From Catalinimonas niigatensis (lineage in GTDB: Bacteria; Bacteroidota; Bacteroidia; Cytophagales; Cyclobacteriaceae), in assembly GCF_030506285.1 (NCBI RefSeq), contig NZ_CP119422.1:6931501-6995500 (forward strand): DNA of 64,000 nt, given 5' to 3'. Made by a program: the position numbers and the translations under genes. This document shows, in pieces, positions 18,230 through 26,955 of this stretch. How positions within the stretch are numbered: the stretch's first letter is position 1; every line of letters starts with the position of its first letter. The notes under the pieces are model-generated. The model was not told the DNA's origin. It made no database searches and saw only the letters and a program-made list of their open reading frames with translations.

Positions 18230-18251
18230 CTTAGTACAAAGCAAATCTTAT

Positions 18252-18293
18252 CAAAACCCTCTAAATTGTATGTTTAGAGGGTTTTGATTTTTT
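18252..18293 (+). terminator. Rho-independent terminator of tRNA-Pro
   Basis: A perfect 14-bp stem (CAAAACCCTCTAAA at 18252-18265 pairing with 18273-18286) with a 7-nt loop is followed by ATTTTTT. It lies 23 bp after the tRNA. Confidence 0.88.
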
Positions 18294-18492
18294 AACCCCT
18301 CCATAATATTTAATCCGGTATGGAATGGTTTTCTCAAAACTTTAAATAACTATTCGGTGACTTTTTTATATTCGCAAAGAGTCACCTAATAAAATATAAC
18401 AGTCTGAATTACAGTAATTTATAATGATTTATTTTGTTGGTTTTTGGTGAAAGAGAAGACCTTATTATTACAAATAAAGTAATCCAAAAAAA

Positions 18493-18820
18493 ATGGAAAA
18501 CAAAAACTCTTACGGCACAGCATTCTTATTGAGAACTTCACGGTCCAGAGATAAAAATGAACCAATTTATATACCGTCAATGGCCAGCGCAGTGAATTTT
18601 CAATCAAACGTTTTGTATCAGTAAGCCAATGGAATAATGGAAAATAAAAGGTAGTCATGAAGAAGTCAGGACGCTAAAAGCATTCCTTAAGCAAGTGGAA
18701 GCTAAATTTTTTTAACACTACAGAGATATGCTTGCAAAAAATGCTTTGATCAGTAATGAAGACTTAAAGAATAATTATTTGGGATTGGAAAAGCAACAGC
18801 AAACTTTATTTACTCAATAA
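18493..18820 (+). pseudogene. Tyrosine recombinase/integrase relic (N-terminal region, shattered)
   Basis: Three frames read in sequence reconstruct the N-terminus of a Bacteroides-type integrase. Frame one from 18493 gives MENKNSYGTAFLLRTSRSRD and NEPIYI (arm-binding domain start). Frame two from about 18576 gives VNGQRSEFSIKRFVSVSQWN. Frame three from about 18656 gives HEEVRTLKAFLKQVEAKFF, a TAA stop at 18713, then HYRDMLAKNALISNEDLKN and NYLGLEKQQQTLFTQ, ending at TAA 18818. This is the arm-type DNA-binding plus SAM-like core-binding region; the catalytic domain is missing. Two frameshifts, an internal stop and loss of the C-terminal half make it a clear pseudogene. Its place downstream of tRNA-Pro suggests a former integrative element. 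Confidence 0.85.
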
Positions 18821-19296
18821 GGAGCCTTTAGCTTCTCTGTATTGATTGTATATGGTTTAGTGCTTCAAAGTCAAGGTGCTAATTGCCAGGTTTATGAAGA
18901 ACTTTTAACACGAAGCTTCCTATATTGGGTTTTGGCACTTCTTGGCAAAAAAAAATTACTAAACTACTGCCAAAGGGTGGAGTAGGGGAGGAAGACTTCA
19001 CTCCCTCTTCTCTCAACCAAGGATCACTTCAAATGCGTATTAGTTAAGATTGATAGCGTAAAAGATGCGTTATTTTAGCTTTAGTAGTAGATATAAAAAA
19101 AGCCTGAGATATGCCAGGCAGTAGGTCTGGCATATCAGTAGCCAAAGAGTGGAATAATAGAAATCTTAAAAGACAAGTATGTCCTTGCTAATCCAGAGAA
19201 AAGCATGGTTTGCGGATGCGGACTACTGCGTACCGAAGCAGAGTAGGAGAGGAGTACGAAAAAGAAACTTTTTTGAGAAGTTATCACATATAAAGT
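18821..19296. other. Gene-poor remnant DNA between integrase relic and AtuA operon
   Basis: About 475 bp without a supported gene. An open stretch continues for some 55 codons past the integrase relic (…SFLYWVLALLGKKKLLNYC) but has no start and no recognised similarity. A hairpin with a perfect 10-bp stem (GATATGCCAG at 19108, CTGGCATATC at 19127) is present without a T run. It is likely debris of the same lost element. Confidence 0.5.
19108..19136. repeat. Inverted repeat, 10-bp stem
   Basis: GATATGCCAG at 19108-19117 and its exact reverse complement at 19127-19136 are separated by 9 nt. No T tract follows on either side, so it is not a typical terminator. It could be an operator or a relic of a mobile element end. 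Confidence 0.45.
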
Positions 19297-19596
19297 TCAA
19301 ATAGGCATTCTTAAAAGGAAGGAGCTCAATGATTTTCCATGTTTGTCAAGGGAGGTGGAACTGGTGACTCCACCATTCAGAGCATCGTAAAGGACAAAGT
19401 TGAAAGCGCCGAGTTGAGGTAATTCGTAGCGCTTCACTTCTCCTTTTACCTGCTTCCCCAGCCACTGTTTTACCCGCTCTACTGTGACCTTTTCTTTTAA
19501 TAACTCATAATCAGCTTTTTCATAGGCAATCAGGGAGATGTTACTAATATTTCCTTTATCTCCAGATCGCGAATGTGCAATTTCCCATAGTTCCAT
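19297..19596 (-). CDS. AtuA-like ferredoxin-fold small protein, partner of AtuA
   Basis: I use the ATG at 19596, giving 99 residues that begin MELWEIAHSRSGDKGNISNIS; a longer in-frame start would overlap atuA for more than 200 bp. The sequence matches the AtuA-like C-terminal domain, with the conserved HSRSGDKG motif and a GGVTSSTSLDKHGKSLS-type ending. In many organisms this domain is fused to the end of AtuA; here it is separate, starting 4 bp after the atuA stop, so the two probably form one enzyme. It is last in the four-gene operon. Confidence 0.85.
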   Translation of the reverse strand: MELWEIAHSRSGDKGNISNISLIAYEKADYELLKEKVTVERVKQWLGKQVKGEVKRYELPQLGAFNFVLYDALNGGVTSSTSLDKHGKSLSSFLLRMPI

Positions 19597-19600
19597 AGTA

Positions 19601-20932
19601 TCAGGTGTATGAATAAATAATTTTTGTTTTAATTTCGGTTTTAGGTACCAGAACAGAAACGACAGATATAACTTCGTCCGTAGTTTGAGTTGCGCCACCT
19701 CCACCTGCTGGTCCATTGGTGTAGAGTGTTTCCAACTCCCGGCCAATTTGTTGAGCTTGCTCGCGAGTTTCAGTTCTACCTGATACCCTGAGTCTGACTT
19801 CTGGAACATTGAACGCTTCAATCTCTAAAGGTGATATTGAATTCATCCCGATAAAGTCAATGCTTAAATCCTGGAAGTCAAATATTTTTAATCTCTTCTT
19901 TACGATTTCACTGGCTAATTCAGCTCTCTCCAGACAATCCATTCCCCCGTAGCTAATCTGACCTTCCCCATAATATCCGTTATGATAACCCACACTTACT
20001 TTATAAGTATCAGTTGGAGGCTTGCCACTAGCTTTATTGAATTTGACTTTGTCTTTTGCTATAGCTTCAAATTTAACATTAGAAAAGTCAGCTATACAAT
20101 CTGGGGTCAGGTAAGAGGAAGGATCGTGTATTTCGTATAGAAGTTGTTCGGTACAGGTCGCTGTGTTAATTATTCCTCCAGTCTCTTTTACTTTAGATAT
20201 AAATCCCTCACCCGTCTCATCAACTTCTATGAAAGGAAAGCCAATATCCCATAGATCTGGAACTACTTTTCTGCGAAGATCTGCAAAGTATCCACCACAT
20301 ACCTGCCCAGCACATTCGAGAAGGTGTCCTATCAGTGTTCCTTTGCCGAGTTTATCAAAGTCGTCCATTTCCCAATTGAACTCATGAATCATAGGCGCTA
20401 AAAATAGTGCCGGGTCTGATACTCTTCCCGTGATGACAATGTCTGCATCGTTTTGTAATGCTTGTACAATTCCATCCGCTCCTAAATAGGCATTGGCAGA
20501 AATAATACGGTCTTCTATGGTGGAAAGTGCCTTTCCGGTTTCAATGATTTTCAAGGATCTATGATTTTTTACATAGTCCAGCACATCATCTCCTAAAACA
20601 GCCGCCACTTTCATTCCCTTAATATTTAGCCTATCCGCTATGCTACAGATGGCTTCTAAAGCAGCTTCCGGATTGGCGGCTCCCATGTTGGTGATGACTT
20701 TTACCTTATATTTATGGGCCAGGGGGAGCACCTTTTCCATACGATATTCCAGCAAAGGGTTGTATCCTTTTTCAGAATGGTTCTTCTTTTCCTTTTGAGC
20801 CAGCGCAATGGTACGCTCCGCCAGACATTCAAAGCCGATATAATCCAGCTTACCTTGCTCCATTAAGGTAAGCGCAGGTTCCAGGCGGTCACCTCCATAC
20901 CCTGCTCCGCTACCTATTCTAATTTTTTTCAT
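19601..20932 (-). CDS. Acyclic terpene utilisation AtuA-family protein
   Basis: The 443-aa protein belongs to PF07287 (formerly DUF1446): it begins KKIRIGSGAGYGGDRLEPAL, followed by DYIGFECLAERTIAL, NMGAANPEAA and DIVITGRVSDPALF. In Pseudomonas the AtuA protein is required for growth on citronellol and geraniol, but its reaction has not been settled. The family is broad and many members sit with other carboxylic-acid genes. Here it lies 3 bp after a CitMHS-type transporter and a secreted esterase, with none of the acyl-CoA carboxylase genes expected for terpene use, so the substrate is probably another carboxylic acid or its derivative. Confidence 0.85.
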   Translation of the reverse strand: MKKIRIGSGAGYGGDRLEPALTLMEQGKLDYIGFECLAERTIALAQKEKKNHSEKGYNPLLEYRMEKVLPLAHKYKVKVITNMGAANPEAALEAICSIADRLNIKGMKVAAVLGDDVLDYVKNHRSLKIIETGKALSTIEDRIISANAYLGADGIVQALQNDADIVITGRVSDPALFLAPMIHEFNWEMDDFDKLGKGTLIGHLLECAGQVCGGYFADLRRKVVPDLWDIGFPFIEVDETGEGFISKVKETGGIINTATCTEQLLYEIHDPSSYLTPDCIADFSNVKFEAIAKDKVKFNKASGKPPTDTYKVSVGYHNGYYGEGQISYGGMDCLERAELASEIVKKRLKIFDFQDLSIDFIGMNSISPLEIEAFNVPEVRLRVSGRTETREQAQQIGRELETLYTNGPAGGGGATQTTDEVISVVSVLVPKTEIKTKIIYSYT

Positions 20933-20935
20933 TCA

Positions 20936-22216
20936 TCAAAAAGTTATGGCACCAATAAGAAGAGAAACGGTTAGAATAATCATGGTAATTAAAAAGGCAT
21001 AGGGAATGGTTTTTTTCTGATGGTCCCCCAAATCCACACCCGTCAATCCAATCAGAAGGAATGTCGCTCCGGTAAGCGGACTGATAGGAAATCCTGTTGT
21101 CATCTGGCCCATGATGGCTGCCCGGCCTATTTCTATGGAATCTCCTCCAAAATGAGTAGTGGTAGCAGCTAACAACGGCAATATCCCGAAGTAAAAAGAA
21201 TCGGGGTCAAACAGTAGACTTGCAGGCATGGAAAGGATACCGATGATTACTGGTAAATGGTTCCCTACTGCATCAGGAATATACATCACGGCAGATTCTG
21301 CCATGGCATCAATCATTCCCGAGCCTTTTAGAATCCCGGTAAAACAACCTGCGGCAAAGAGAATACTAGCCATCAACATGGCTGCTTTGGCATGCGCATC
21401 AATGCGTTTTGCCTGATCTTTTACATTGGGGTAATTGAGGCTAATCGCTATCACAAACGCCACCATAAAGATGACGTGTGGAGGAGCAAGTCCCGAGATG
21501 AGTAGGCCTACTGCCGAAATAATTAGCATCATATTTAACCAAAAAAGCCTGGGCCTTTCAAGTTCAGTATTGGTTTCCTGACTTTCAACGATGGTTTTAA
21601 TTTCTACATCACCACTCCTTTCTTTCTTACCCAGCATGTAGGCGATGAACAAAACGGTCGCCAATCCGATCAATACAGGAAACAGGATCGGGTTAAACAA
21701 TGCTGTGACAGGCACATCTAAAGCTGTTGCTGCCCGAATGGTGGGCCCTCCCCAGGGAACAATGTTCATGGTACCTGCTGCCAGGGCTACAATGCAGGCT
21801 AATGTTGATCTGCGCATTTTTAGCTGATCATATACCGTCAAAAATGCTGGAATCGTGACCAAAAATGTTACAGCGCCAGAGCCATCCAGATGCACAATCA
21901 TGGCTAGCAAGGCAGAAGCTACTGCTACTCTGGCAGGGTCATTTCCTGCTAGTTTCAATAATCGGTTGATGATGGGTCGGAATGTTCCGGCATCGGTCAG
22001 GATACCAAAAAAAAGAATGGCAAATATGAACATGACCCCGGTGGGAGCAATGGATTTGATCCCTTCAGTAATGAAATCAACGAGTTCAACCCCCAAGCCT
22101 GCCATTGCCCCGGTAATCACTGGAACCAAAATTAAGGCTACCACTGCTGAGGCTTTTTTGGTCATTACCAAGAATAGTAAGGCAACGATAGTGGTTACTC
22201 CTAGAATGGCCAGCAT
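20936..22216 (-). CDS. CitMHS-family carboxylate transporter
   Basis: This 426-aa inner-membrane protein has about 11-12 hydrophobic segments and motifs of the CitMHS/ion-transporter superfamily: MFIFAILFFGILTDAGTF, VHLDGSGAVTFLVTIPA, AGTMNIVPWGGPTIRAA, and near the end FPISPLTGATFLLIGLTGVDLGDHQK. Characterised members import metal-citrate complexes with protons. It is the second gene of the operon and overlaps neither neighbour (2 and 3 bp gaps), so coupled expression with AtuA and the esterase is very likely. The true substrate may be the acid released by the esterase rather than citrate. Confidence 0.87.
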   Translation of the reverse strand: MLAILGVTTIVALLFLVMTKKASAVVALILVPVITGAMAGLGVELVDFITEGIKSIAPTGVMFIFAILFFGILTDAGTFRPIINRLLKLAGNDPARVAVASALLAMIVHLDGSGAVTFLVTIPAFLTVYDQLKMRRSTLACIVALAAGTMNIVPWGGPTIRAATALDVPVTALFNPILFPVLIGLATVLFIAYMLGKKERSGDVEIKTIVESQETNTELERPRLFWLNMMLIISAVGLLISGLAPPHVIFMVAFVIAISLNYPNVKDQAKRIDAHAKAAMLMASILFAAGCFTGILKGSGMIDAMAESAVMYIPDAVGNHLPVIIGILSMPASLLFDPDSFYFGILPLLAATTTHFGGDSIEIGRAAIMGQMTTGFPISPLTGATFLLIGLTGVDLGDHQKKTIPYAFLITMIILTVSLLIGAITF

Positions 22217-22218
22217 AT

Positions 22219-23244
22219 TTATTCAAACTTTAAATATTCATCAAAGAAAGGCAATACTTGTTGTGGAATTCTGCCTTGTTCCGTGTAAATGTCACTGACA
22301 TGGGTTCCAATATATTCTTCAGCAAAATGTTTGATGCCCACATTTTCCAGTCTTTGGCTAAACATGTCGCATTGAAGGGTAAAGCGCTCACCTGCATTTC
22401 TTCCCCAATCCAGTTTTATGGCCTTCAGCTTTTGCAGGTTCTCAAGGTTTTCATCTATCATATGAAGCGGCATGTTATCGTACCACTTTTGCAGTACATC
22501 CTGGTGTACTGTTAACTCGTTTCCCTCATATTCAAAAGGGAAATCACAATAAAAAGGAGGTTTGTTTGGATTGGGGGACCATGATCTGCCAAAGGCAACC
22601 ATAACGGCACCGAAATAGGTCTTTTTGAGTTCTTCAAGTGTACTTATAGTTGATAACCCTTTGAATGTATCACTATTGGGTCCGTATTCTCTCACGATCG
22701 TTAAAGCACCAGGGCTGATGGCATACACAGTATTGAATATGTCTGGGTGGTGCATGGCAATTTTAAGCGCGCCATACCCCCCCATACTATGACCTGTAAT
22801 TCCACGACTTTCTTTGTCAGGGATGGTTCGGTAGGTCTTATCCATATAGTCTACCAGATCAAAGACCGTAAAGTCTTCCCAGTTGCCAAAAACGCCGGAA
22901 TTACTATAAAAACTTCCTCCGTAGGTAGTTTTCTGATCAGGGACTACCAGGATAAATGGCCGGATTCGCTTTGCTGATATGGCATAATCCAGAATTTCTG
23001 ACATAGAAGAAAGCATGGTGTTATCACCGGTGAAACCATGAAGAAAGTAGATGACAGGGTAGCTCTGATTACTTCCATCATACCCAGGGGGAAGATAGAC
23101 GGATACAGCCCTGGTAGGATTTTCTCCAAATTGATTTTCTAAGCGCTTGGAATAAATAGAGTCTGTAACGACCGTACCTTTAATAGTTTGTGCGTTGCAA
23201 AGTGCCGAGTAGCCCAAAAGGAGAAATAGTAAATACTTTTTCAT
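22219..23244 (-). CDS. Secreted esterase, alpha/beta-hydrolase of the esterase D type
   Basis: The 341-aa protein has a Sec signal (MKKYLLFLLLGYSALCNA) and a putative-esterase domain (PF00756): VIYFLHGFTGDNTM around 65, and a nucleophile elbow GITGHSMGGYGALK with Ser153. GTHVSDIY near the C-terminus is a candidate for the catalytic His. It is first in the operon with the CitMHS transporter and the AtuA pair, which suggests it releases a carboxylate or polyol ester in the periplasm for uptake. The substrate is unknown. Confidence 0.83.
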   Translation of the reverse strand: MKKYLLFLLLGYSALCNAQTIKGTVVTDSIYSKRLENQFGENPTRAVSVYLPPGYDGSNQSYPVIYFLHGFTGDNTMLSSMSEILDYAISAKRIRPFILVVPDQKTTYGGSFYSNSGVFGNWEDFTVFDLVDYMDKTYRTIPDKESRGITGHSMGGYGALKIAMHHPDIFNTVYAISPGALTIVREYGPNSDTFKGLSTISTLEELKKTYFGAVMVAFGRSWSPNPNKPPFYCDFPFEYEGNELTVHQDVLQKWYDNMPLHMIDENLENLQKLKAIKLDWGRNAGERFTLQCDMFSQRLENVGIKHFAEEYIGTHVSDIYTEQGRIPQQVLPFFDEYLKFE

Positions 23245-23416
23245 TGAAGGTTGTTTATTAAAAAAGGTAATGTAGTAAAGTTGTCCCTAAAATTGAAGTA
23301 AACAGTCGCCCTGCCTGATAAAGACGTTCTTTGATCAAGCACTTATGAGCGGCAGCCATATGGAGAAAGGATGTCTTCACCTTGGCGGCTAGGGTAAGGG
23401 TGTGTACCTATAAATT

Positions 23417-23750
23417 CGCAGAGAATGTCGGATAGAACTGTTTATGGAAAGTTTCCGCTGGGAAGATCTGATGCGCTGGAAAGAAGTACAAAAAGTAGTG
23501 CAGGAGTTTCCGGGATATGTATTTTCCGGGTGTAGGCGAATGCGATCTGGAAGCGGAAGGAGACATAGATTAGTGATTTTTATCGAAGAACCGGCAGAGA
23601 AACAGAATGGTGTATTATATCAAACTGAGTGAAGATATCATGCCGGATGAAAACGGACTCATTAATCCGCATCTCAGCATAGCAGTGATATTTGACGAAA
23701 ATAAAGATTATTATTATGCTTTGCCCAGAAAGGAAATATTACTCAACTGA
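23417..23750 (+). pseudogene. SusD/RagB lipoprotein relic (C-terminal fragment)
   Basis: From 23417 one frame reads RRECRIELFMESFRWEDLM and RWKEVQKVVQEFPG, which is the SusD helix motif before the DLMRW turn. The text then shifts to MYFPGVGECDLEAEGDID (stop), back to LVIFIEEPAEKQNGVLY, then shifts again to YYIKLSEDIMPDENGLINP and DENKDYYYALPRKEILLN, ending at TGA 23748. These are consecutive blocks of a SusD C-terminus read across at least three frameshifts. The N-terminal two thirds and any SusC partner are missing. It shows that a glycan-uptake locus was once here. Confidence 0.82.
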
Positions 23751-23977
23751 ACAAAGTGGACAAAATACCCTTTTCTCATGTCAGAGACTTACCATCGTAT
23801 AAGCCCTGATTAGCTTTCTTTTGGAAACGCTCAAATCTGGCTGTCAGCACAGTCAAAATTTTAATCACACATAAAAAAACTGTATTGAGTGAAAATACAT
23901 TTGTTTTTCTACTTTGACACATTTCCAATCTCCAAAGATCTCACAATGCTAATCTGTCCATGGAGCATTTTTTCTAA

Positions 23978-26506
23978 TCAAGGATGATCAAGGGTATAGA
24001 AGTATACTCCGGAAGAAAGTCCTTCTCCCTTCCAGGTATTTTGGTATGCACTGTCTTGATATAGTTTCTTACCCCAGCGGTTATAAATGGTCAACCTACT
24101 GCCTTGCAAGGTTTGGTGCAGACGAAAGAAATCATTTTGTCCATCATCATTAGGGGTGATGACATTGGGAATCAGGGTATTTTCAGGTTGGATAAGTTCT
24201 ACCCAGGTTCTGGCAGTTTGCACACCACAGGCATTGGCTACCTCCACTTCATACCATCCACTTTGAGTGGCAGTAATCACAGGACTTCTTTCCCCGCTAG
24301 ACCATTGATAATTCCGATAGTGAGGACCTGCATCCAAGCTAACGGTTTCATTAGTACAAGCCATTACTGAATCGGGCAGAGTTAACGGATGCCATTGATC
24401 ATAAATCACCATGATGCTATCTCTGACCCAGCCACAGCTATTGCTCATTTCTACCCAGTAAGTACCTGCCTTGTTGATAGTAATACTAGCATCGGTGCTT
24501 CCGGTAGACCAGGACCAACTGGCAGGTGAATCATCTACGGATAGAGTTAAAGTCTCGCCTTCGCAGAGTATAACGTCTTCACCCAGGTCAGCAAGCAGCG
24601 GTTCTTCAAAAGTGATATGTATGGTATCAATCTGCCATCCACATTCGTTTTCAACTCTTACCCAGTAAGTCCCTGTTTCATAGATTCCGACTAACATTTC
24701 TTCCTGAGAGCCATCCTGCCATAGATAGGTGTAAGTTTGAAAATTATCAGGTTGAGTAGCATATAGTGTCCATGTAAAAGAATTTTTGCACAGAACAGTA
24801 TCTTCACCCAGATCTACAGGCGCTGGAGGTTCTATTACATTGACATTGATAACATCAGAAATATAACATTTCCCGAAAGTTTGATACACCTTATAATGCC
24901 CGAACTCTGTAATAGGCCAGCGTCCTCCCTCTGTCTCAACTTTCTCTATTGTACCATAATTATTTCTTTCTAAATAATAGTATCCTTTGTTCGGAGTATT
25001 TAACCAAAGTGTATCTCCTCTACAAATAGCAGTATCTGCCGGAAGTTGGAGTGTTAGTCTTTCAACATTGAGCGGAGTGGTCAAAGTAGTATCCTTACCA
25101 TCTTTGAAATAGACAGTGGCTGACACATTCATTGTCCAGTCAGTAGTTAAGAATAGGCGTATGCTAAACTCTTGTATATGTGGGGGATAGGTAGGCTTGC
25201 TAGTTTCCCAAATCACTGAGTCAATTTGTTCAGGATAAGGAGTAACTAAGCTTACAATTGAAGTATCCGGAACGCAGGACTCAAACTTTTCCAATCGAAT
25301 ATCACAATGGGGTGGAGTAGGAGAGATAAGGAAATAGCTTTGAATAAAATTTGGTAGACCTACTTTCGCAGTTGTGCCACCTCCGAGCTCTTGGTAGTAA
25401 GGAACATAAGTAGCGCTTTTTCCTGCAAGATCGGGATAGAGTATGGCATCCAGATAAAAGTTATTAGCTACATAAATATATCCGTTAGGAGCTAATTGTA
25501 AACTATGTCTTGTTGAAGCGACCGGAGAGACTTCTCCAAAATCATATAGTTCAGTACGGTTAGTCAATGTATTGTCAGAAGGATTGATGCTAAACTGCAT
25601 GACTTTACGGTTGGAAGAGACATAGAGATAGCTTGACTGAGGTGAGAATTCTATTCCAAAATAAAGTTCCTGCATTAGTCTTATCTCGGCAAAAGATGGG
25701 TTAGTTGCTTTTCCTGTAGTGGCATCAAAATCCATCACTCCAATATAATTTTGATAGAAGTAAGTCATAGCAGGTTCCCAATAGGTGTAGGCCAGCTTTT
25801 TACCATCAGGGGATACTTTCATTTGCCCTGTGGCATTCTCACGGGTTGTCGTTCTGGTAAAGTTTTTTCCAGTCGGGCTTTTGATAGGTAGATTTATTCC
25901 CTCTTCATTAACCAGAAATGCCAGAATTTCTGCTGTTTCAAAACTTTGTGTCATGACCCAAATGTCTTTTCCGTTGGCATGATGCACAGCAGTAAGCCGT
26001 TCGGTAAGTGAATCAGCAAGACAGATGGGTGAACTAAGTACCTTACCTGTTCCATCATTAGCAGCCATATCTACTTTGACATAACAAAACCTTCCATCGC
26101 TAATATTTCCTGATCTTGGACTGGTTAGGAATACATAATACTGTTTCTCTTCCCCAGGGTCGGGTACAATCAAAGCGGCCTGAGTAGTGGTCGTACTATC
26201 GTATTCGTTTTGTATTTTCCAATGCAGGGGCAATTTGCCATTTTCCATCACCTGATGTTGATGGTTCCAGATAGAAAGACCATTGGTATAAAAAAGTAAA
26301 TTACCATCGGAATCAGACATCACTGCTGTACCCTCTTCAGCATACATCTCACTATCTGTAAGGGCAGTAGAAGTGCAGGATGAAAATTGGATTCCTGCAT
26401 AATCTCCAAAATACCAATTTGCAGCTTCCTGCTGAGCAAAGCTATTATGAATTAAGCCTAGAAAAAATATAATGATAAGGACGGCGAAGAATACAATCTT
26501 TTTCAA
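23978..26506 (-). CDS. Large secreted protein with gliding/T9SS type B C-terminal domain, probably truncated
   Basis: The 842-aa protein appears to start at TTG (26506): no ATG lies upstream in frame, and the next residues form a good signal peptide (KKIVFFAVLIIIFFLGLI...SFAQ). The N-terminal half has WYFGDYAGIQF and beta-propeller-like repeats; the middle has Ig-like repeats with DLGED..LC and GTYWVRVENECGW patterns. The C-terminus is the CHU_C/type B sorting domain (VITPNDDGQNDFFRLH, LTIYNRWGKKLYQ, SGVYFYTLDHP). The stop at 23978-23980 is TGA where related domains often have Cys. Reading on in frame gives LEKMLHGQISIVRS and further residues to TAG at 23909, the expected last strand. The domain therefore seems to be cut by a nonsense change. 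Confidence 0.85.
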   Translation of the reverse strand: MKKIVFFAVLIIIFFLGLIHNSFAQQEAANWYFGDYAGIQFSSCTSTALTDSEMYAEEGTAVMSDSDGNLLFYTNGLSIWNHQHQVMENGKLPLHWKIQNEYDSTTTTQAALIVPDPGEEKQYYVFLTSPRSGNISDGRFCYVKVDMAANDGTGKVLSSPICLADSLTERLTAVHHANGKDIWVMTQSFETAEILAFLVNEEGINLPIKSPTGKNFTRTTTRENATGQMKVSPDGKKLAYTYWEPAMTYFYQNYIGVMDFDATTGKATNPSFAEIRLMQELYFGIEFSPQSSYLYVSSNRKVMQFSINPSDNTLTNRTELYDFGEVSPVASTRHSLQLAPNGYIYVANNFYLDAILYPDLAGKSATYVPYYQELGGGTTAKVGLPNFIQSYFLISPTPPHCDIRLEKFESCVPDTSIVSLVTPYPEQIDSVIWETSKPTYPPHIQEFSIRLFLTTDWTMNVSATVYFKDGKDTTLTTPLNVERLTLQLPADTAICRGDTLWLNTPNKGYYYLERNNYGTIEKVETEGGRWPITEFGHYKVYQTFGKCYISDVINVNVIEPPAPVDLGEDTVLCKNSFTWTLYATQPDNFQTYTYLWQDGSQEEMLVGIYETGTYWVRVENECGWQIDTIHITFEEPLLADLGEDVILCEGETLTLSVDDSPASWSWSTGSTDASITINKAGTYWVEMSNSCGWVRDSIMVIYDQWHPLTLPDSVMACTNETVSLDAGPHYRNYQWSSGERSPVITATQSGWYEVEVANACGVQTARTWVELIQPENTLIPNVITPNDDGQNDFFRLHQTLQGSRLTIYNRWGKKLYQDSAYQNTWKGEGLSSGVYFYTLDHP

Positions 26507-26529
26507 ATCTTTCAGAATATATGATCCTA

Positions 26530-26537
26530 CAAAGATA
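26530..26537 (-). promoter_or_regulatory. Candidate -7 element of the type B cargo gene
   Basis: On the minus strand TATCTTTG fits the Bacteroidota TAnnTTTG element, 24 bp upstream of the TTG start. No clear TTTG occurs at the right distance upstream. The short leader it implies supports the TTG start. Confidence 0.4.
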
Positions 26538-26762
26538 GTATTAGCTTATAATGAGACTGCATAGAAATTATCTACTAACTTACATGAAGTGAGAGATGAC
26601 TTTCATGAGTTAATTCAGAGTTACGAATGAGAAATTAATTCAAGAAAAAGGATATAAAACCAATTCTAATAAAAATTGAGAGATGCTATAAATTTAACTT
26701 TTCAAAGAAAATCCAATCTAGTAGCTCTTTCAAAAGAGGGGTAGGTTAGGCAAAATCCATGT

Positions 26763-26803
26763 AAATAAAAAAGCAGTTACAAGATTTAAACTCGTAACTG
26801 CTT
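26763..26803 (-). terminator. Rho-independent terminator of the CAU tRNA
   Basis: On the minus strand AAGCAGTTAC and GTAACTGCTT (26794-26803 and 26771-26780) form a perfect 10-bp stem with a 13-nt loop, followed by TTTTATTT. It lies 26 bp beyond the tRNA 3' end. Confidence 0.85.
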
Positions 26804-26828
26804 GATTATCACAATTCCATTGTGGGAG

Positions 26829-26902
26829 TGGGCCCTGCTGGGCTCGAACCAGCGACCACCTGATTATGAGTCAGGTGCTCTAACCAACTGAGCTAAGGGC
26901 CC
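26829..26902 (-). tRNA. tRNA with CAU anticodon, Ile2 (lysidine) type likely
   Basis: A 74-nt cloverleaf on the minus strand: acceptor GGGCCCT/AGGGCCC, D arm with AGCTCAGTTGGTTAGAGCA, anticodon stem CCTGA/TCAGG with loop CTCATAA (CAT at 34-36), T arm GCTGG TTCGAGC CCAGC, discriminator A. The GGTCGCTGGTTC block and the acceptor resemble E. coli ileX, the isoleucine tRNA whose C34 becomes lysidine, more than elongator methionine tRNA; this assignment is from memory of those sequences. CCA is not encoded. Confidence 0.92.
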
Positions 26903-26955
26903 TTAACAGCTGAGACTGGAACATTTGCTCCCCAGGCCTTAGCTGTTTAGGAGCG

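Noticed and set aside
18419-18658. 79-codon minus-strand frame
   Set aside because: It is antisense to the integrase relic, whose three plus-strand frames give clear integrase blocks.
19597-19821. Longer start for the AtuA small subunit
   Set aside because: It would overlap atuA by over 200 bp and add residues without family resemblance; the ATG at 19596 fits the domain exactly.
21855-22298. 147-codon open frame on the plus strand
   Set aside because: Antisense to the CitMHS transporter; no recognisable protein features.
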